Both the position numbers and the translations under genes were made by a program. The notes beneath the pieces were generated by a model. The model was given only the letters and a program-made list of their open reading frames with translations, did not search any database and was not told the origin of the DNA. Shown here in pieces: positions 54,376 to 63,857 of a stretch of DNA of 64,000 bases. This stretch comes from Metabacillus dongyingensis (GTDB lineage: Bacteria > Bacillota > Bacilli > Bacillales > Bacillaceae), in NCBI RefSeq assembly GCF_019933155.2, contig NZ_OK052578.1:1-64000 (forward strand). The letters are read 5' to 3'. Each line of letters starts with the position of its first letter. The stretch's first letter is position 1.

Positions 54376-55317
54376 TTGAAGGGAGGCACTATGAAAAAAC
54401 GTGAATACCCTAGAACAGTCTTATTTAAAAAAGTTATCAAAGGAATGTTTTGGACTGCTTTTATATTGGTATTGTTTCTGTCAGTAGTGGCAATTGAACG
54501 AAGTGGAAATGCCGGTGCGGGTGCAATACAGCATAAGCAAGATGAAGATGTAATGAAAGAAGATAATTTTGCTGCAGGCGTTGGTGCACAGTCTTTTGCA
54601 GAGAACTTTGCTGTTGAGTATTTCAATTGGGAGAATTCCGATGATGAAATAAAAAAACGAGCCGACCGCCTTCAGTCATTCCTTGCCAAAGGACTTGATG
54701 AACAGGCAGGTCTTACTTTTGAAGGAATGGAATGGAGCAGTGAGTTATCGGATTCACAAGTATGGAAAATAGAAGAAAAGTCAGAAAATACAGCGTTAAT
54801 TACCCTTCGAGTACACCACACCTTAAAGAAATCCATACCGCCAGATGCCAAAGCCGTTGAGCAAGCAAAGAAAGATAAAAAACCTCTCCCTAAGGCTAAA
54901 GAAGAAAAATCAGAACCATTTGAAAAGTATATTGTTATTCCAGTCAAAACTGATGGCAAATCATATGTTGTTCATAAGGTCCCTTATTTTGTCCCTCCAG
55001 CCAAAAAACCAGAAATCACATCAGACGCATCGATTAGTGAAGAAGGAAAAATCCAAGATTCGCAGCTTCAAGATGAAATTACTTCAGGACTCACTACATT
55101 TTTCAAAGTATATACCACAACAATTGGTAAAAAAATATCCATTTCACGTAAACAGGTTAAGAGATTGTCGATTTCTAAAGTGGTAAACAAGGAACAAATT
55201 CTTTTTCTAATAGATTTGGCATTATCAACTGGTGATGAGGACTGGTTTATCGAACTTTCTGCAAAGTTAAACTCAATGAGGAAAAAAGATGCAAGTTGGA
55301 TTAATCGGGTTAGGTAA
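54376..55317 (+). CDS. TcpC-like conjugation protein, C-terminus replaced
   Basis: The better start is the ATG at 54391 (MKKREYPRTVLFKKVIKGMF) after GAAGGGAGG; the frame opens at 54376. One N-terminal membrane anchor (about 17-38), then a TcpC/VirB8-type NTF2-like domain (FAENFAVEYFNWENSDDEIK, RADRLQSFLAKGLDEQAG ... SSELSDSQVWKIEEKSENTA). From about residue 245 family similarity ends and the sequence VVNKEQILFLIDLALSTGDE DWFIELSAKL resembles an IDEAL domain. The last residues overlap the start of the 6-phosphogluconate dehydrogenase frame. The second TcpC domain is absent, so the gene is probably a recombination product with chromosomal DNA rather than a normal TcpC. Confidence 0.7.
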   Translation: MKGGTMKKREYPRTVLFKKVIKGMFWTAFILVLFLSVVAIERSGNAGAGAIQHKQDEDVMKEDNFAAGVGAQSFAENFAVEYFNWENSDDEIKKRADRLQSFLAKGLDEQAGLTFEGMEWSSELSDSQVWKIEEKSENTALITLRVHHTLKKSIPPDAKAVEQAKKDKKPLPKAKEEKSEPFEKYIVIPVKTDGKSYVVHKVPYFVPPAKKPEITSDASISEEGKIQDSQLQDEITSGLTTFFKVYTTTIGKKISISRKQVKRLSISKVVNKEQILFLIDLALSTGDEDWFIELSAKLNSMRKKDASWINRVR

Positions 55318-56183
55318 AATGGGATTCAATTTGGGGAGATACCTCATTGACCATCATTGTGAAGTTGCTGCCTTTGATTTAAATCATCATGTAGTAGAAG
55401 AATTAGTGAAGTATGGAGCAATAGGAACTTCGAGTATGAAGGAGCTTATTGAAATGTTAGAAGCCCCTAGAATGATCTGGATTATGGTTCCTCATGCTGT
55501 TGTTGATTCCGTTATTGATGGGATCACTCCATACCTAAGTCAAGGAGATATCGTGATTGAAGCAAGTAATTCTCATTATAAAGATTCCATTCAACGGTAC
55601 CATCACTTAAAGCAGTATGGGATACGTTTTATGGATGTTGGTACGTCCGGAGGAGTAGAAGGTGCTGGTAATGGAGAATGTTACATGGTCGGAGGAGATG
55701 CTGAAGCATGGAATATTGCTGAACCAATCTTTCGCGACACAGCCGTGGAAAATGGGTATTTATATGCTGGAGAAGCAGGCAGCGGTCATTTCTTAAAAAT
55801 GGTCCACAATGGAATTGAGTATGGCATGATGGCTGCGATTGGCGAGGGATTTGAAGTATTGGAGAAAAGTGATTTTGATTTTGACTATGAAAAAGTGGCA
55901 AGAGTATGGAATAACGGCTCAGTCATTCGTTCATGGCTCATGGAATTAACAGAACATGCAATTTTCTAAAGATACAAATTTAGAAAAAATTAAAGGTATA
56001 ATGCATTCATCAGGAGAAGGAAAGTGGACAGTGGAAACTGCTTTGGATTTACAGGCAGCCACCCCTGTGATAGCCATGTCTCTTTTGATGCGTTACCGTT
56101 CTTTAGATAGTGACACCTTTACAGGGAAAGTGGTCGCTGCCCTTCGGAATGAATTTGGTGGACATGCAGTTGAAAAAAAGTAA
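55289..56183 (+). pseudogene. gnd: 6-phosphogluconate dehydrogenase (NAD-type), frameshifted near the end
   Basis: Two overlapping frames match one enzyme of about 297 residues like B. subtilis YqeC. NAD-binding GLIGLGKMGFNLGRYLID at the N-terminus; catalytic helix GSGHFLKMVHNGIEYGMM; second part SGEGKWTVETALDLQAATPV and FTGKVVAALRNEFGGHAVEK. The frame breaks at 55960: GCAATTTTC has one extra A against the expected GCATTTTCTAAAG (AFSKD). It oxidises and decarboxylates 6-phosphogluconate to ribulose 5-phosphate. As read the protein loses its last 70 or so residues. It lies next to the truncated conjugation gene. Confidence 0.88.
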
Positions 56184-56213
56184 GTTTGTTAAGAAATAGT
56201 ATTCTGTAGGAAT

Positions 56214-56245
56214 CCAAGGCTTTTTAAATAAGCCTTGGTTCTTCT
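56214..56245 (+). terminator. Terminator of the 6-phosphogluconate dehydrogenase gene
   Basis: CCAAGGCTT / AAGCCTTGG, loop TTTAAAT, then TTCTTCT. Confidence 0.8.
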
Positions 56246-56413
56246 CTAATAAGTACTAAACCCCAGTGTTATTCTTATTTAAATCAGTGAATTTCTTCAT
56301 CCAAATTTCCCCACAAATTCATCAATTCTAGAACATATTTTTATTTTAATTGACCACTAAAACGGTTCTAGTTAATATATATGTAATTTCCCACTGAATG
56401 GAGGGGTAAAAGA

Positions 56414-57961
56414 TTGAGGTTGTTATTAATTGAAGATGAGCCAGATTCCTTAATGGGAATGAAAAAGGCTATTGATTCTCTAAATGTTGAAGTAGAATTG
56501 CATACTTCAAATAATGCGGAAGATGCAAGAGAGGTCATTTTTAAACACTATCCTGAACTAATTATTACTGATATTATGCTTCCTGGTATATCTGGTCTTG
56601 ATTTAGTTGAAGAGGTTGTAAATAGTGACTACCAACCAAAGGTTATAGTTGTAAGCGGTTTCGATGATTTTGATTATGCAAGGAGAAGTATACGGTTCGG
56701 TGCAGTTGATTATTTATTGAAACCATATAGCACAAAGGAGTTTACAGAAAAAGTAAACAGGACTCTTTCAATGATAAAAGAGGAAAAAGAACAACTTCAG
56801 TATACTGAACAGCAGAAGTCATTTGAAGAGATTGGAACACGTTCTATGAGGGATAACTATTTAGTCGAATTTTGTTTAAAAAGAACACCTCTTGAGGAAC
56901 ATCTCTATCATAGACTGTGTTTATGGAATATTGATTGGATAGCGAATAAATCCTTCTCACTCCTTATTTTTGATGTAAAGGGCTATCCTGACGGGAAACC
57001 TTTTACAGAAGAAAATCACTTAAAGACTTTTGTGATAGGAAATATTATGCAAGATGTTATCCGAGATCATATGCACTCACTCCTTTTTAAAGACCCTAAA
57101 AATAGATGGGTATTATTAACAAATATTGAAGATTCTGAGGAAATAGCTAGGTCCATTCACAAAGAGGTAAAGGAATATCAAAATATCGAGTTAGCAATAG
57201 GAATTAGCACAAAAGTATCGTCATTTGAGGAGATGCATGCAGCATACAGCTCTACACTAAAAGAATTTCAAATAAGCTCTTTAACGAATCGCGAGGACTT
57301 TGCAAAAACTGATCATCTGATGTCTACAGATCTTACCGCTGCTAGCCATTTAGCATCATTAGTAATAAATAGGGATGAAGATAGCATTCGCCAAGTGTTA
57401 AAGGTTTTCTTTCAACAGGTCATATTACTTGATGGTCTTGGATCAAAAGACGATATCACACGAAAAACATTAAACTACTTGTCACAAATCCTTGCAAGTA
57501 TAAGTGAACAAACCTCAAAGGAGCTTAAAGATATTCCAATGAGTGTATGGGAAAAGGTTGATGAATGTACCACATTAGAAGAATATGAAGAGGTCTTATC
57601 TGAGTATTTAACGAGTGTGGGTCATGAGGTTTCAACACATGCTACCAATTCAATCATTGAAAGAGCCATTCAAATGATTCATTCTAGTTACATGGAGGAT
57701 TTGAGCTTACAAATAATCGCAGACGAGCTATCCTTACATCCAGTTTGGCTAAGTCAGTTGTTTAAAAAAGTAACGGGACAAACATATATGGATTTTTTAA
57801 CAGAGACGAGGATTAACAAAGCGAAAACACTCCTAAGAGAAACAAGTATGAAAGTATATGAGATAGCGGAATCTGTAGGCTATCAAAATCTACAGCATTT
57901 CGGTACTATTTTTAAAAAAAGAACAAGTCAAACACCCAAAGAGTATAGGTACGGAAAATGA
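56414..57961 (+). CDS. YesN-type response regulator (receiver plus AraC HTH)
   Basis: 515 residues from TTG after GGAGGGG. Receiver domain at 1-125 with acidic pocket in LLLIEDEPDSL, phosphorylated Asp near 53 (ELIITDIMLPGISGLDLV) and Lys near 104 (YLLKPYS). A central about 250-residue region is the variable part of YesN proteins. AraC-type DNA-binding domain at about 410-512 (LSLQIIADELSLHPVWLSQL, KVYEIAESVGYQNLQHFGTI). These regulators control carbohydrate transport operons. The kinase gene overlaps its stop codon by 4 bases, so the two are co-translated. Confidence 0.92.
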   Translation: MRLLLIEDEPDSLMGMKKAIDSLNVEVELHTSNNAEDAREVIFKHYPELIITDIMLPGISGLDLVEEVVNSDYQPKVIVVSGFDDFDYARRSIRFGAVDYLLKPYSTKEFTEKVNRTLSMIKEEKEQLQYTEQQKSFEEIGTRSMRDNYLVEFCLKRTPLEEHLYHRLCLWNIDWIANKSFSLLIFDVKGYPDGKPFTEENHLKTFVIGNIMQDVIRDHMHSLLFKDPKNRWVLLTNIEDSEEIARSIHKEVKEYQNIELAIGISTKVSSFEEMHAAYSSTLKEFQISSLTNREDFAKTDHLMSTDLTAASHLASLVINRDEDSIRQVLKVFFQQVILLDGLGSKDDITRKTLNYLSQILASISEQTSKELKDIPMSVWEKVDECTTLEEYEEVLSEYLTSVGHEVSTHATNSIIERAIQMIHSSYMEDLSLQIIADELSLHPVWLSQLFKKVTGQTYMDFLTETRINKAKTLLRETSMKVYEIAESVGYQNLQHFGTIFKKRTSQTPKEYRYGK

Positions 57962-59643
57962 AATTTAGAAAGGTAAGAATAGAAGATAATTTATTTAACA
58001 AAATGTTTGTCTTTATTGCCTTATCCATCATTATTCCATTAGCATTGTTAGGTTATTTATCATATGATCGATCTAAGTCTCAGTTAGAAACGGTTACCTC
58101 TAAGCTTCTTCAAGACAATATAGAATTGAATAAAAAGCAGGTTAATCGTTTATTAAAAGATGCAGAAGTTGAATCAGAAAAAATGGTAACATCTATCCAG
58201 TTACAGAAGCTATTGCAAAGTCATCCGCCAACATCTTATGAAGAAGAAAAAGCTTTTATCAATCGGATCAGTCAACTTATTGCCCAGTTAAAAGGGACGT
58301 ACGGAGTATATGTCTTTCCAAAACAAATGAAGTATTATCCAAATTATTTGGAGCTAATAAATGGAAATGATTTTAAGCCAAGTACGGAATTGATGTTAAA
58401 AGCCTTTGATTTGAAAGAAAAAGGGGTTTGGTACCATTATTGGGATGAATCTTCAAAGAAGCCAGTTTTTACTTATATAAGAGCGGTTCGTTCATCCTAT
58501 TATTACGAACCACTTGGTGTTATTGTTTTAAAAATTCCTGATTCATTTGTTCGAGAGGAATTAACCTTCCCTTCTTCTTTTAAAAACTATAAAACATTAA
58601 TTGTTGATCAAGATAAGAACATTATTTCAAATGAAAACTCAATGCTTTATAATGAAAAATTTGTACCAGAAGAGGATTGGAATACAGCTGAAACTCAATT
58701 AAATAAGCAGGGATGGAAACTAATCACTGCCCTGCCAAACAAAGAGATTACAGGAAATATTGAACAAATAAAAAACTTTACTTTGTGGATTGTAATGATC
58801 AGTATATTCATTATTTCGACCTATCTTGTTATTATTGTTCGTAATTTTACATTACCTATTAAGGATCTCGTCTCACATATGGAAAAAGTACGAAGTGGAG
58901 TATTGAAGCATTTCCGAATGGAAAGGTCTAGAAAAGATGAGATTGGTCAGCTTGTTGGCGGGTTTAACCAAATGATTACTGGAATGTCTGAACTTATTGT
59001 ACAAACAAAAAAGATGGAATCAGATAAGCGAAATTTTGAGCTTCAAACATTAAATCATCAAATAAATCCACATTTTTTCTATAATACATTAGATGCAATT
59101 AAGTGGAGAGCAGAAAAGGTAGATGAAAAAAATATTGCACTAATGGTAACGAAATTAGCTAACTTACTTCGATTCAGTTTAAATAATAATAACGAGTGGA
59201 CAACGGTTGAAAGAGAAATTGAGCATGCTAAGAATTATTTAGACATTGAAAAGCTAAGAAGTAATCGTTCATTTAAGGTATTTGTTCAGGTAGATCCAAC
59301 GATTTTAAAATTAAAAGTAATTAAGTTAATCCTTCAGCCAATCGTAGAAAATTGTATTAAGCATGGAATTAGTAACTTGCCAGAAGGTAAGGGGAAAATT
59401 CTGTTAACAGTTAAACGCATTGAACAGGACATTATCTTTATTATTGAAGATAATGGATCAGGACTGAATAGTAACAAATTGGACAAAGAAAGAAATTCAA
59501 ATCATGTGCATCATGGAATTGGATTAAAAAATGTTCATAAACGACTTCGACTTCATTTTGGAACTGAGTATGGAATAAAAGTTGATGAAGAGCATCATGA
59601 AGGCTTTAGAGTGATCGTGCGGCATCCAGTACATGAGGAATAA
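57958..59643 (+). CDS. YesM-type sensor histidine kinase
   Basis: 561 residues. TM1 at about 16-38, a large extracellular cache-like sensor, TM2 at about 270-292 (LWIVMISIFIISTYLVIIVR), HAMP at about 293-345, His_kinase domain with phosphorylated His near 367 (LNHQINPHFFYNTLDAIKW) and ATPase domain (ENCIKHGISNLPEG, IEDNGSGL). It belongs to the LytS/YesM class whose sensing often depends on a solute-binding partner. The ATG overlaps the regulator stop codon. The lipoprotein solute-binding gene follows after 24 bases in the same operon. Confidence 0.92.
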   Translation: MKFRKVRIEDNLFNKMFVFIALSIIIPLALLGYLSYDRSKSQLETVTSKLLQDNIELNKKQVNRLLKDAEVESEKMVTSIQLQKLLQSHPPTSYEEEKAFINRISQLIAQLKGTYGVYVFPKQMKYYPNYLELINGNDFKPSTELMLKAFDLKEKGVWYHYWDESSKKPVFTYIRAVRSSYYYEPLGVIVLKIPDSFVREELTFPSSFKNYKTLIVDQDKNIISNENSMLYNEKFVPEEDWNTAETQLNKQGWKLITALPNKEITGNIEQIKNFTLWIVMISIFIISTYLVIIVRNFTLPIKDLVSHMEKVRSGVLKHFRMERSRKDEIGQLVGGFNQMITGMSELIVQTKKMESDKRNFELQTLNHQINPHFFYNTLDAIKWRAEKVDEKNIALMVTKLANLLRFSLNNNNEWTTVEREIEHAKNYLDIEKLRSNRSFKVFVQVDPTILKLKVIKLILQPIVENCIKHGISNLPEGKGKILLTVKRIEQDIIFIIEDNGSGLNSNKLDKERNSNHVHHGIGLKNVHKRLRLHFGTEYGIKVDEEHHEGFRVIVRHPVHEE

Positions 59644-59667
59644 TAATTAGCTAAAGGGGGGAGATAA

Positions 59668-61053
59668 TTGACTAAGCACTATACTCTCTTGATTTTTATT
59701 ATTGTGAGTTCTATTATTTTAACCGCTTGCAGTCAACAATTAAGAAAGCAAGAAGAGGCTATAGAAGAAAATAAAGAAGTCGAAGTGAAAGAACAGATAT
59801 CCTTAAATGGTGTTTTTCTTAATACGACATGGGGAGAGTTAACCCAAAAGTTAGCGGAAGAATATGAGAACGAAACAGGAGTATCTGTCAATATTGAGTT
59901 AGTTGGGCGTGACATGATTTTTCAAAAATTAGCTCTTTCGATCGCTGGTAATGCTAATTATGACCTTTTTAATGTTGATTACAACTGGGTGCCGGAACTA
60001 GTCTCTACAAATAGCTTACTACCCTTAGAAACCTATATAGAAAAAAACAAAGTATATACGGAAGATTTTTTGCCAAGAGCACTAGCTCTTACACAATGGA
60101 ATGGAGAAAACGGTGGATATGGTGAGGGCGGCAATATATATGGATTGCCACAGACGATACACCCTCATATCCTTTGGTACCGATCCGATTTATTTGAGGA
60201 TGAAAAACTGAAATCAGAGTTTAAAGGGATATACGGGTATGACTTATCTCCACCCAAAAAAATGCAACAATTTCGTGATATGGCTAAATTTTTTAATGGA
60301 AAAATGGTGAACGGGAAAAAAATTTATGGCTGGGCTGGACAAGCTAGTGAAGGGTTTGGCAATGTGCATACATGGTTAACATTTGTCTATTCTAACGGCG
60401 GAGATGTCATTGATTGGAATAAGATGACCTCATCATTATCAACTCCAGAAGTCATAGAGGCGACAAAGACGTGGATTGACCTACTGCAATTCTCTCCTCC
60501 AGGTATAAATGATTATACCTTTTCAGAAGTATCAGCTGATGCTGCAGAAGGAAACGTTGCAATGGCTATTCACTGGTCTTGGGCAGCTGATAAGGTAGAC
60601 GATCGGGCCAATTCTAATACTGTTGGCCAATGGGAATTTGTCCAAACGCCTGCAATGAAATCATCTGTTCCACATCTTGCTGGCTGGTCAATTGTTATTC
60701 CTAGAACGTCAAAGTATCCAGAAGAAGCGTTTAAATTTATGGTTTGGTTAGAAAGTAAACAAAATGATGTCAGACAAGCTCAGATGGGTGGGGGAGATCC
60801 AGTCCGATTCTCTTCCTATTTAGTTCCAACTCTTAAGCAAGTGGAAGTTGCGGGAACTGATGTTAAGAAATTTCGCCGATACAAAGCAGTAAATGAAGCA
60901 ATGAAGACAGCAAAAGCTCGTCCATTTTTCCCACAGGAAGAACAATGGGAAAGTGTTGTAACCGGTTATTTACACGATGCCCAACTAGGGGAAATGTCAG
61001 TTGAAGAAGCATTAACGAAGGCTGATGAGGCTGTAAATAATTTGTTGAGATAA
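59668..61053 (+). CDS. Sugar ABC transporter solute-binding lipoprotein (family 1), likely co-sensor
   Basis: 461 residues from TTG after AGGGGGGAG. Lipobox LTAC with Cys21. The mature part has the family-1 binding-protein pattern (WGELTQKLAEEYENETGVSV, LALSIAGNANYDLFNVDYNW, GLPQTIHPHILWYRSDLFED, HWSWAADKVDDRANSNTVGQ, FKFMVWLESK). No permease genes accompany it, only the YesM/YesN pair upstream and a terminator after it. It is therefore probably the sugar-binding partner of the kinase, reporting a ligand outside the cell. Confidence 0.88.
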   Translation: MTKHYTLLIFIIVSSIILTACSQQLRKQEEAIEENKEVEVKEQISLNGVFLNTTWGELTQKLAEEYENETGVSVNIELVGRDMIFQKLALSIAGNANYDLFNVDYNWVPELVSTNSLLPLETYIEKNKVYTEDFLPRALALTQWNGENGGYGEGGNIYGLPQTIHPHILWYRSDLFEDEKLKSEFKGIYGYDLSPPKKMQQFRDMAKFFNGKMVNGKKIYGWAGQASEGFGNVHTWLTFVYSNGGDVIDWNKMTSSLSTPEVIEATKTWIDLLQFSPPGINDYTFSEVSADAAEGNVAMAIHWSWAADKVDDRANSNTVGQWEFVQTPAMKSSVPHLAGWSIVIPRTSKYPEEAFKFMVWLESKQNDVRQAQMGGGDPVRFSSYLVPTLKQVEVAGTDVKKFRRYKAVNEAMKTAKARPFFPQEEQWESVVTGYLHDAQLGEMSVEEALTKADEAVNNLLR

Positions 61054-61070
61054 TTATAATTTTTCCTCTT

Positions 61071-61094
61071 CCCTCAGATTTCTGAGGGTTTTTT
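61071..61094 (+). terminator. Terminator of the YesMN-binding-protein operon
   Basis: CCCTCAGA / TCTGAGGG with TTTTTTG. Confidence 0.88.
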
Positions 61095-61314
61095 GTTGTT
61101 TAAAACCTATAATTTCCAACCGAGAAAGTGTAAACACTCATCCCTACATCTACACTAAAAATGCATGGTGAAAGATTAATTTAACCATGTATTTTCGATT
61201 TTCAATAACCGGTAAGATATAACTAAGAAGTAAACAAGCAATACATTTCTTCAATACGAAAATGATTGCGTTTACAATTTCACATTAATAAGTTAATAGA
61301 AAAGAGAGTCTTAA

Positions 61315-62328
61315 ATGGTTAGAATCGTAGATGTTGCAAAGAAGGCAAATGTTTCCACTGCTACAGTCTCTAGAGTCATAAGTAAGCCTGATACTGTAAG
61401 AGAGGAAACAATTAACAAAGTATTAAGAGCCATTAAAGAATTAAACTATCATCCAAATGTTTTAGCTCGGCAGCTAAGGACGTCAGAAACTAAAACAGTG
61501 ATTGTTGTGATTCCAGATATATCTAATCCTTTCTTTTCAAAGGTTCTACGAGGAATAGAAAATCTTGCATCAGCTAATGGATATCAAGTTTTACTTGGTG
61601 ATGCTGGGAATGATAGTGAACAGGAAAGTCGGTATTTAGATATGCTCCGTCAGAAAAAAGCAGACGGTATGATCTTATTAACAGCAAAGATGAAAGCAGA
61701 GATTGTCGAAGAAATGGCAAATGAATTTCCTGTAGTACTTGCCTGTGAATATATTGAAGGCTCTTCTATTCCAACCATTTCAATTGACAATGTCAGCAGT
61801 GCAAGAAAGGCAACAGACTATTTAATTCAGTTAGGACACCGAAGAATAGGAACTATTTCTGGGCCACTTGATAGTGTATTAGGACAAGATCGATTAAAGG
61901 GTTTTTACCAGGCGATGGCAAGGCATAGCTTATCAATAGATCCAGTACTAGTACAAGAAGGTCATTTTAATTATGAAAGCGGATTTAATTTAATGAAGAA
62001 GTTTTTAGCGCTCAATAGAATGCCAACCGGAGTATTTGCAGCGAATGATGAAATGGCTTTGGGTGCCATTAGAGCCATAAGAACAATGAACCTTAGAGTA
62101 CCTGAGGACATCTCGGTTATTGGATTCGATGATATTCATTTTTCGTCTATTTTCGAGCCTGCTTTGACCACAATCTCACAACCAGCTTTTGAAATAGGTT
62201 CTAAAGCGATGGAACTATTAATCATGCTAATGGATAAAATGAAAATCGAGAAAAATCAATATATTTTAGATGACAGTCTTGTCATAAGAGAATCGTGCTC
62301 AAAGATCAATAAATCCTTACACCCTTAA
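61315..62328 (+). CDS. LacI-family transcriptional regulator
   Basis: 337 residues. HTH at 1-50 with hinge (VRIVDVAKKANVSTATVSRV, LNYHPNVLARQLRT), then the periplasmic-binding core (VIVVIPDISNPFFSKVLRGI ... GVFAANDEMALGAIRAIRTM, ISVIGFDDIHFSSIFEPALT). The effector is probably a sugar of the ABC system downstream. Operator-like palindromes TGTAA-N4-TTACA follow the gene (62329, 62411, 62507) and a half-site (GCGTTTACAA) precedes it at 61269, so it controls the ABC genes and perhaps itself. Confidence 0.92.
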   Translation: MVRIVDVAKKANVSTATVSRVISKPDTVREETINKVLRAIKELNYHPNVLARQLRTSETKTVIVVIPDISNPFFSKVLRGIENLASANGYQVLLGDAGNDSEQESRYLDMLRQKKADGMILLTAKMKAEIVEEMANEFPVVLACEYIEGSSIPTISIDNVSSARKATDYLIQLGHRRIGTISGPLDSVLGQDRLKGFYQAMARHSLSIDPVLVQEGHFNYESGFNLMKKFLALNRMPTGVFAANDEMALGAIRAIRTMNLRVPEDISVIGFDDIHFSSIFEPALTTISQPAFEIGSKAMELLIMLMDKMKIEKNQYILDDSLVIRESCSKINKSLHP

Positions 62329-62342
62329 TGTAATCGGTTACA
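62329..62342. promoter_or_regulatory. LacI-type operator 1
   Basis: TGTAATCGGTTACA, nearly palindromic, starting 1 base after the LacI stop codon. Confidence 0.7.
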
Positions 62343-62410
62343 AATATCAGTTCACTCATAACTTTTAAACTCAGTAAAAAGGGATGAAAAGTTTGTTTTT
62401 ATAAAGAAAA

Positions 62411-62424
62411 TGTAATGGATTACA
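62411..62424. promoter_or_regulatory. LacI-type operator 2
   Basis: TGTAATGGATTACA, same 14-bp layout as operators 1 and 3. Confidence 0.7.
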
Positions 62425-62506
62425 AAATTAAGAAAGAAATTAGATTTCATTCATTTTCTCTATAAGTTAAGAAGCGCTAATTTATAGCTTCGAATTGCGG
62501 TTGATT

Positions 62507-62520
62507 TGTAAACGATTACA
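62507..62520. promoter_or_regulatory. LacI-type operator 3
   Basis: TGTAAACGATTACA, 111 bases before the binding-protein start codon. Confidence 0.75.
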
Positions 62521-62617
62521 AACTTCTGCCAATTGAACTTTAAAGGAGGTGGTTGTAAAAAACGTTAGTTGTACCATACAAAAGATTAAACTACATGAAA
62601 AACATGGGGGTTCTGAA

Positions 62618-63784
62618 ATGAAAAAGAATCTATTATTTTCCGTATTAATGCTACTCGTTTTTAGCGTAATAATCGGATGTGGAAATAAGGAAGAAGCACA
62701 GACAACGGAAGGAAGCACAGAAAAAAATGAAAATTACCTTTCTGAATCAGGGCCACTAACAATAAATCCTGAGATTCCAGATATAGAAGTTCTAGATAAA
62801 GGACCAAATGGAGAACAAGCCGTTTCTGCAAAGTCTTTACAGTTAACCGAAGAAGAGCTTCAAAAAATTAAGGATGGTAATTATAAAGCAGCCATTGTTA
62901 TGCACTATTCAGGTACAGATTATATGAATGCGGCAGTTGGAGCGATGCAAGATACATTTGAAAAGATGGGAATTGAAGTTGTAGCTGTTACAGATGCACA
63001 ATTTAAGGCAGAAAAACAAGTTAACGATATTGAAACAGTTTTAGCAAAAAAACCAGATATTATGATTTCGGTTCCGGTTGACGCAGTATCAACTGCACCA
63101 GCTTATAAAAAAGCAGTAGAACAAGGCGTTAAGCTAGTATTCATGGATGGAGCAGCAGAAGGTCTTGAAGCAGGTAAGGATTATATCAGTATAGTTTCAG
63201 GAGATAACTATGGAAACGGTGCACTTGCAGCGGAGATTATGGCAGAAAAAATTGGTGGAAAAGGGAAAGTTGGTATCGTTTATCACGATGTGAACTTCTT
63301 TGTTACAAAAAACCGCTCAGATGCATTTGAAGCAACAATCAAAGAGAAATATCCTGACATTGAAATCGTTGCACAAGGTGGAATAACGGACCCGAATAAA
63401 GGAGAAGAAGTTGCTTCAGCGATGCTGACAAGAAACCCAGACATCGATGGTATTTTCGCTCCTTGGGATATACCAGCTGAGGGTGTTATGGCAGCGGCTC
63501 GTACAGCCGGAAGAGATGACTTAGTTGTGACAACAGTTGATTTAGGTACAAATGTAGCGATTTCAATCGCATCTGATGGAATCGTTCAGGGACTAGGTGC
63601 TCAATTACCTTATGATCAAGGTGTAGCACAAGCCATTCTTTCAGGATATGCCCTATTAGATAAAGAAGCTCCTCCTTATGTTGCTTCTCCTGCTATCGAA
63701 GTAACAAAAGAAAATGTTCTTGATGCTTGGAAATTAATATATGGGGTTGAAGTTCCTTCAACTGTTAAAGATGCATGGAAATAA
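62618..63784 (+). CDS. Sugar ABC transporter substrate-binding lipoprotein (RbsB-like)
   Basis: 388 residues from ATG 62618 (MKKNLLFSVLMLLVFSVIIG) with lipobox ending at Cys21. An earlier frame start at 62549 overlaps a strong AAAGGAGG site but adds 23 residues with no signal-peptide sense. The mature part is a periplasmic-binding type 1 fold (AAIVMHYSGTDYMNAAVGAM, DIETVLAKKPDIMISVPVDA, ISIVSGDNYGNGALAAEIMA, GIFAPWDIPAEGVMAAARTA). It probably delivers a pentose, hexose or sugar alcohol to the ATPase/permease encoded after it. LacI operators precede the gene. Confidence 0.9.
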   Translation: MKKNLLFSVLMLLVFSVIIGCGNKEEAQTTEGSTEKNENYLSESGPLTINPEIPDIEVLDKGPNGEQAVSAKSLQLTEEELQKIKDGNYKAAIVMHYSGTDYMNAAVGAMQDTFEKMGIEVVAVTDAQFKAEKQVNDIETVLAKKPDIMISVPVDAVSTAPAYKKAVEQGVKLVFMDGAAEGLEAGKDYISIVSGDNYGNGALAAEIMAEKIGGKGKVGIVYHDVNFFVTKNRSDAFEATIKEKYPDIEIVAQGGITDPNKGEEVASAMLTRNPDIDGIFAPWDIPAEGVMAAARTAGRDDLVVTTVDLGTNVAISIASDGIVQGLGAQLPYDQGVAQAILSGYALLDKEAPPYVASPAIEVTKENVLDAWKLIYGVEVPSTVKDAWK

Positions 63785-63857
63785 CAGATTAGTAAACAAG
63801 TGTATAGAGGCTATCAATTTCTTATAGCCTCTATAACCAAAGGAAGGTGAACAAACA

